From contig VBCQ01000440.1 in the NCBI GenBank assembly GCA_005882155.1, positions 1 through 6,352 of the forward strand: 6,352 nt of DNA, in the 5' to 3' direction. This DNA comes from Betaproteobacteria bacterium (lineage in GTDB: Bacteria > Pseudomonadota > Gammaproteobacteria > Burkholderiales > Burkholderiaceae_C). A model generated the notes under the pieces. It was given only the letters and a program-made list of their open reading frames with translations, was not told the origin of the DNA and did not search any database. Position 1 is the stretch's first letter, and every line of letters begins with the position of its first letter. Both the position numbers and the translations under genes were made by a program. Of this stretch, positions 1-6,352 are shown in pieces.

Positions 1-2
1 TC

Positions 3-581
3 GCCGTCGGCGGCGAGCGAGCCAGGCGCGGTCGCGAACGCCACCAGGCTGCCGGTGGCCGCGGTGATCGGAGCGAGTCCGCGCCCGAGCGAACGGAAGC
101 TGCGCGAATACGGGTTGTTGCGGCAGGCATCGAGGATCACGATGCGAACCTGGGTCTGCGACTCCTCCATCGTTCGCAGCACGTAGTTGACGTCGAGCGA
201 GAGGTCCTCGGCGTCGGCCGCGCTGCGGATGTCGGCCCCGACCGGCAGCAGGTAGTTGGTCCCCGTCAGCTGCACGCCGTGACCGGCGAAGTAAAACAGG
301 CCGACATCGGCGCGACGCAACTCGGTGGCGAATTCGCGCACCGCGTTGCGCAGCTCGCGGGTATCGGCGTCGCGCTTGAGGATCACGCGAAAGCCCGCTT
401 CGCGCAGCACATCGGCCATGTCGGTCGCATCGTTGTACGGGTTGGTCAGCGGCAATTCCTTGTACGCGCCATTGCCGATGACAAGGGCGACGCGTTGCTC
501 GGCGGCCGCCCACGCGGGCCACAGCAGCACGCCCAGCAGCAGCGCCGCCACCATGCGAGTCGAAAGCCTCGTCGAGCCCAT
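3..581 (-). CDS. Secreted caspase-like (peptidase C14) family protein, C-terminus cut by window edge
   Basis: Reading the minus strand from the ATG at 581 gives 193 residues with no stop before the window edge. Residues 1 to about 27 form a signal peptide: basic start (MGSTRLSTR), a Val/Ala/Leu core, then a WPAWA-AA cleavage region, so export to the periplasm is likely. The mature part begins with the caspase beta-strand RVALVIGNGAYK. It carries both catalytic motifs: YFAGHG with His101 (codon 279-281) and the strand IVILDACRNNP with Cys153 (codon 123-125). This is the p20-like fold of bacterial caspase homologues (orthocaspases), cysteine peptidases usually cutting after basic residues; that specificity is family knowledge, not visible here. 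A strong Shine-Dalgarno, GGAAGGA six bases before the ATG, fixes the start. The gene diverges from the sigma-54 regulator. Any C-terminal domain lies outside the window, so substrate and role cannot be given. Confidence 0.9.
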   Translation of the reverse strand, partial: MGSTRLSTRMVAALLLGVLLWPAWAAAEQRVALVIGNGAYKELPLTNPYNDATDMADVLREAGFRVILKRDADTRELRNAVREFATELRRADVGLFYFAGHGVQLTGTNYLLPVGADIRSAADAEDLSLDVNYVLRTMEESQTQVRIVILDACRNNPYSRSFRSLGRGLAPITAATGSLVAFATAPGSLAADG

Positions 582-791
582 CGCGAATCCTTCCAGGCCA
601 GTCCAGCCGGCGCGTCGAGCGCGGCTTGTCGCAGCTGTGTTGCGCGAAGCGCGCCAAGCGTTCAATGCGTGGCCGTCGTTCAACGATAGTCGGGTGGGGG
701 AGCGAGGGCAACCTACGAGAGCTACTGCATTCGTGGGAGTGCGCCGACCACGCGTCAACCCTGAGACCGCCGCGCCGAGCAGCGGGCTACA
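582..791. other. Divergent intergenic region between caspase-like gene and sigma-54 regulator
   Basis: This gap of about 210 nt (longer if the regulator starts at 816) separates two divergently read genes and should hold both promoters. The ribosome-binding site of the caspase-like gene is at its left end. A sigma-54-like match on the minus strand lies at 641-656 and is listed as a weak candidate. On the plus side a -10-like TACAGT sits at 788-793, about 22 nt before the ATG at 816, but no convincing -35 box lies at normal spacing. I see no RNA gene and no small ORF with a believable ribosome-binding site. Confidence 0.6.
641..656 (-). promoter_or_regulatory. Weak sigma-54-like (-24/-12) candidate facing the caspase-like gene
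   Basis: Read on the minus strand, this is TGGCGCG-CTTC-GCGCA. It keeps the invariant GG and GC doublets at the required 10-nt spacing and most of the -24 box. It lacks the TT of the -12 box (GC instead of TT) and has G for A in the -24 box. A start near 630 would leave a leader of about 50 nt before the ATG at 581. In DNA this rich in GC such a match can arise by chance, so this is a candidate only. Confidence 0.2.
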
Positions 792-815
792 GTGTCCGGC
801 AACCCGACACTGGCC

Positions 816-5392
<4,577 letters not shown>

Positions 5393-5529
5393 TGTGCTTC
5401 TCGTGCCTGCCCGATAGGGGCCCCCGGGGCACGGTTCGTCGTCGCAGTTTTCTACAGAATCGACGAGCGGGCAACAGGTAGTGTCCCGTGACGTGAGGGA
5501 CTGGCGTGTCGGACAAGCAGTCAAGCGTT

Positions 5530-5548
5530 GTGCCTGCCGGCCAGGCAC
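5530..5548. promoter_or_regulatory. 19-bp near-perfect palindrome, candidate upstream activating sequence
   Basis: The site reads GTGCCTGCCGGCCAGGCAC. Around the centre at 5539, eight of nine base pairs are complementary, with outer 7-bp arms GTGCCTG/CAGGCAC perfect. It lies about 107 bp before the predicted sigma-54 start near 5646, inside the usual 80-200 bp distance for enhancer-binding-protein sites. It has no T tract and sits between two outward genes, which argues against a terminator. The first nine bases, GTGCCTGCC, recur at 5403-5411. Which protein binds is inference; the regulator at 816-2303 is the nearest candidate. Confidence 0.55.
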
Positions 5549-5619
5549 TGTGTCGCGCGCCTGACCGGATCGCGGGCAGTCGACACGGCCGATCGGCTGA
5601 ATCCAAGCGCGGTTCCCGT

Positions 5620-5634
5620 TGGCACGAGGTTTGC
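5620..5634 (+). promoter_or_regulatory. Sigma-54 (-24/-12) promoter of the binding-protein gene
   Basis: The sequence TGGCACG-AGGT-TTGC matches the sigma-54 consensus TGGCACG-N4-TTGC at every defined position. The invariant GG (5621-5622) and GC (5633-5634) are separated by the required 10 nt. Transcription should begin about 12 nt downstream, near 5646, giving a leader of about 29 nt with the Shine-Dalgarno in it before the ATG at 5675. Such a promoter needs an ATP-driven activator bound upstream, and one is encoded in this window. The following downstream transporter genes, if any, would be co-transcribed. Confidence 0.85.
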
Positions 5635-5674
5635 GCTTCGTCGCGCATCGAGAACCACGAACGAAGGAGACTTC

Positions 5675-6352
5675 ATGTCCGCATCGAACCGCGCTCGGCG
5701 CGCTGCACTGGCCGCTGTTGCTACCACTGCGCTGTCGCTGCTGTCCGGCAGCGTGCTCGCGCAAGCCAAGGGCGAGATCCGCATCGCCCATGTCTACAGT
5801 CGCACCGGCCCGCTCGAAGCTTATGGCAAGCAGACGCAGACCGGACTGATGATGGGGCTCGACTACGCCACCGGCGGCACGATGACGGTGGCCGGCAAGA
5901 AGCTCGTCGTCATCGAGAAGGATGATCAAGGCAAGCCCGACGTCGGCAAGAGCCTGCTCGCCGCGGCCTATGGCGACGACAAGGCCGACATCGCGGTCGG
6001 CCCCTCGTCGTCGGGCGTTGCGCTGGCGCTGCTGCCGGTGGCCGAGGAGTACAAGAAGATTCTGCTGGTCGAGCCGGCGGTCGCCGATTCGATCACCGGC
6101 GACAAATGGAACAAGTACGTCTTCCGCACCGGCCGCAACAGCTCGCAGGACGCGATCAGCAATGCCGTGGCGCTCGACAAGGCAGGCGTCAATATCGCGA
6201 CGCTCGCGCAGGACTATGCGTTCGGCCGCGACGGCGTGAAGGCGTTCAAGGACGCGATCAAGCACGCCAAGATCGTCCATGAGGAATACCTGCCGACGTC
6301 GACCACCGACTTCACGGCCGGTGCGCAGCACATCATCGACGCGCTGAAGGAC
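5675..6352 (+). CDS. Branched-chain amino acid-type ABC transporter substrate-binding protein, C-terminus cut by window edge
   Basis: An open frame of 226 codons runs from the ATG at 5675 to the last base without a stop. Residues 1-29 are a signal peptide: basic MSASNRARR, a hydrophobic Ala/Leu core and a SVLA-QA cleavage site, so the protein is periplasmic. The mature start EIRIAHVYSRTGPLEAYGKQ and later IAVGPSSSGVALALLPVAEEY and FRTGRNSSQDA are typical of the LivJ/Peripla_BP_6 type-I binding fold, which captures amino acids, amides, urea or aromatic acids for a LivHMFG-type permease. About 60% of a usual protein of 370-400 residues is present. Start choice is firm: GAAGGAGA lies four bases before the ATG. 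A full-consensus sigma-54 promoter precedes it, so expression is likely tied to a specific activator and inducing substrate. The ligand cannot be read from the sequence, and permease genes should follow beyond the window. Confidence 0.93.
   Translation, partial: MSASNRARRAALAAVATTALSLLSGSVLAQAKGEIRIAHVYSRTGPLEAYGKQTQTGLMMGLDYATGGTMTVAGKKLVVIEKDDQGKPDVGKSLLAAAYGDDKADIAVGPSSSGVALALLPVAEEYKKILLVEPAVADSITGDKWNKYVFRTGRNSSQDAISNAVALDKAGVNIATLAQDYAFGRDGVKAFKDAIKHAKIVHEEYLPTSTTDFTAGAQHIIDALKD

Larger units (their letters stand above)
5393..5674. promoter_or_regulatory. Divergent control region between hybrid kinase and binding-protein genes
   Basis: This 282-nt non-coding stretch drives two outward genes. 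From left to right it holds the kinase ribosome-binding segment (about 5397-5402), a GTGCCTGCC half-site (5403-5411), a small inverted repeat GTCCC-N9-GGGAC (5483-5501), a short palindrome TGTCGGACA (5507-5515), the 19-bp near-palindrome at 5530-5548, the sigma-54 promoter at 5620-5634, and the Shine-Dalgarno GAAGGAGA (5663-5670). It is visibly less G/C-biased than the coding parts. I see no RNA gene or terminator hairpin with a T tract here. Confidence 0.7.

Noticed and set aside
5417..5430. GGGGCCCCCGGGGC stretch as a terminator or origin element
   Set aside because: It is a short self-complementary G/C run with no loop, no T tract and no repeats nearby; it lies upstream of an outward gene, where a terminator is not expected.
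5440..5485. Sigma-70 promoter for the kinase (TTGCCC with TAGAAA on the minus strand)
   Set aside because: The spacer is only 14 nt and both boxes are poor matches.
5501..5517. Plus-strand TGGCGTG...AAGC as a second sigma-54 promoter
   Set aside because: The spacing between GG and GC is two nucleotides too long.
5521..5535. Sigma-54-like match on the minus strand facing the kinase (AGGCACAACGCTTGA)
   Set aside because: The -24 part fits but the essential GC of the -12 box is GA, and its GGCAC comes from the palindrome arm.
5608..5625. IHF site between the palindrome and the sigma-54 promoter
   Set aside because: AATCCAAGCGCGG resembles the consensus only loosely and lacks the TTR half; no other AT-rich bend site is visible in the interval.
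5393..6331. Upstream extension of the kinase reading frame by about 313 codons
   Set aside because: It runs through the control region and antisense to the binding-protein gene, has no recognisable domain, and the PAS1 start plus ribosome-binding site fit the TTG at 5392.

Overview
The window is GC-rich with dense coding and strong G/C bias at third codon positions. The proteins look like those of a betaproteobacterium, probably Burkholderiales. That placement is an inference from composition and general protein resemblance, because no marker gene is present.

Layout. (1) 3-581, minus strand: the first 193 residues of a secreted caspase-like (peptidase C14) protein, cut by the left edge. (2) 582-791: a 210-nt divergent gap. 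(3) 816-2303 (or 792-2303), plus strand: a sigma-54 enhancer-binding regulator with an N-terminal PAS domain, an AAA+ domain and a Fis-type HTH. (4) 2282-5392, minus strand: a soluble hybrid histidine kinase of about 1036 residues, with five PAS domains, HisKA, HATPase and a receiver domain. It converges on the regulator gene and overlaps its end by 22 nt. (5) 5393-5674: a 282-nt divergent control region. (6) 5675-6352, plus strand: the first 226 residues of a periplasmic ABC-transporter binding protein of the branched-chain amino acid (LivJ/Peripla_BP_6) type, cut by the right edge.

The most informative non-coding signal is a -24/-12 sigma-54 promoter at 5620-5634 that matches the TGGCACG-N4-TTGC consensus fully. 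It lies just upstream of the binding-protein gene. A 19-bp near-perfect palindrome at 5530-5548 sits about 107 bp upstream of the predicted transcription start, where an enhancer-binding protein would bind. A sigma-54 activator is encoded in the same window, so the simplest model is a local circuit: the PAS-containing activator senses a signal, binds the palindrome and switches on the transporter operon with sigma-54 RNA polymerase. The activator has no receiver domain, so the hybrid kinase is not its obvious two-component partner. The kinase's output partner is not in the window.

The kinase has its own notable feature. PAS2-PAS3 and PAS4-PAS5 form an A-B-A-B series with a constant period of 251 residues (753 bp) and about 60% identity between matching units. 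This indicates duplication of a two-PAS module. I did not find a wholly new system, CRISPR array, RNA gene or mobile element.
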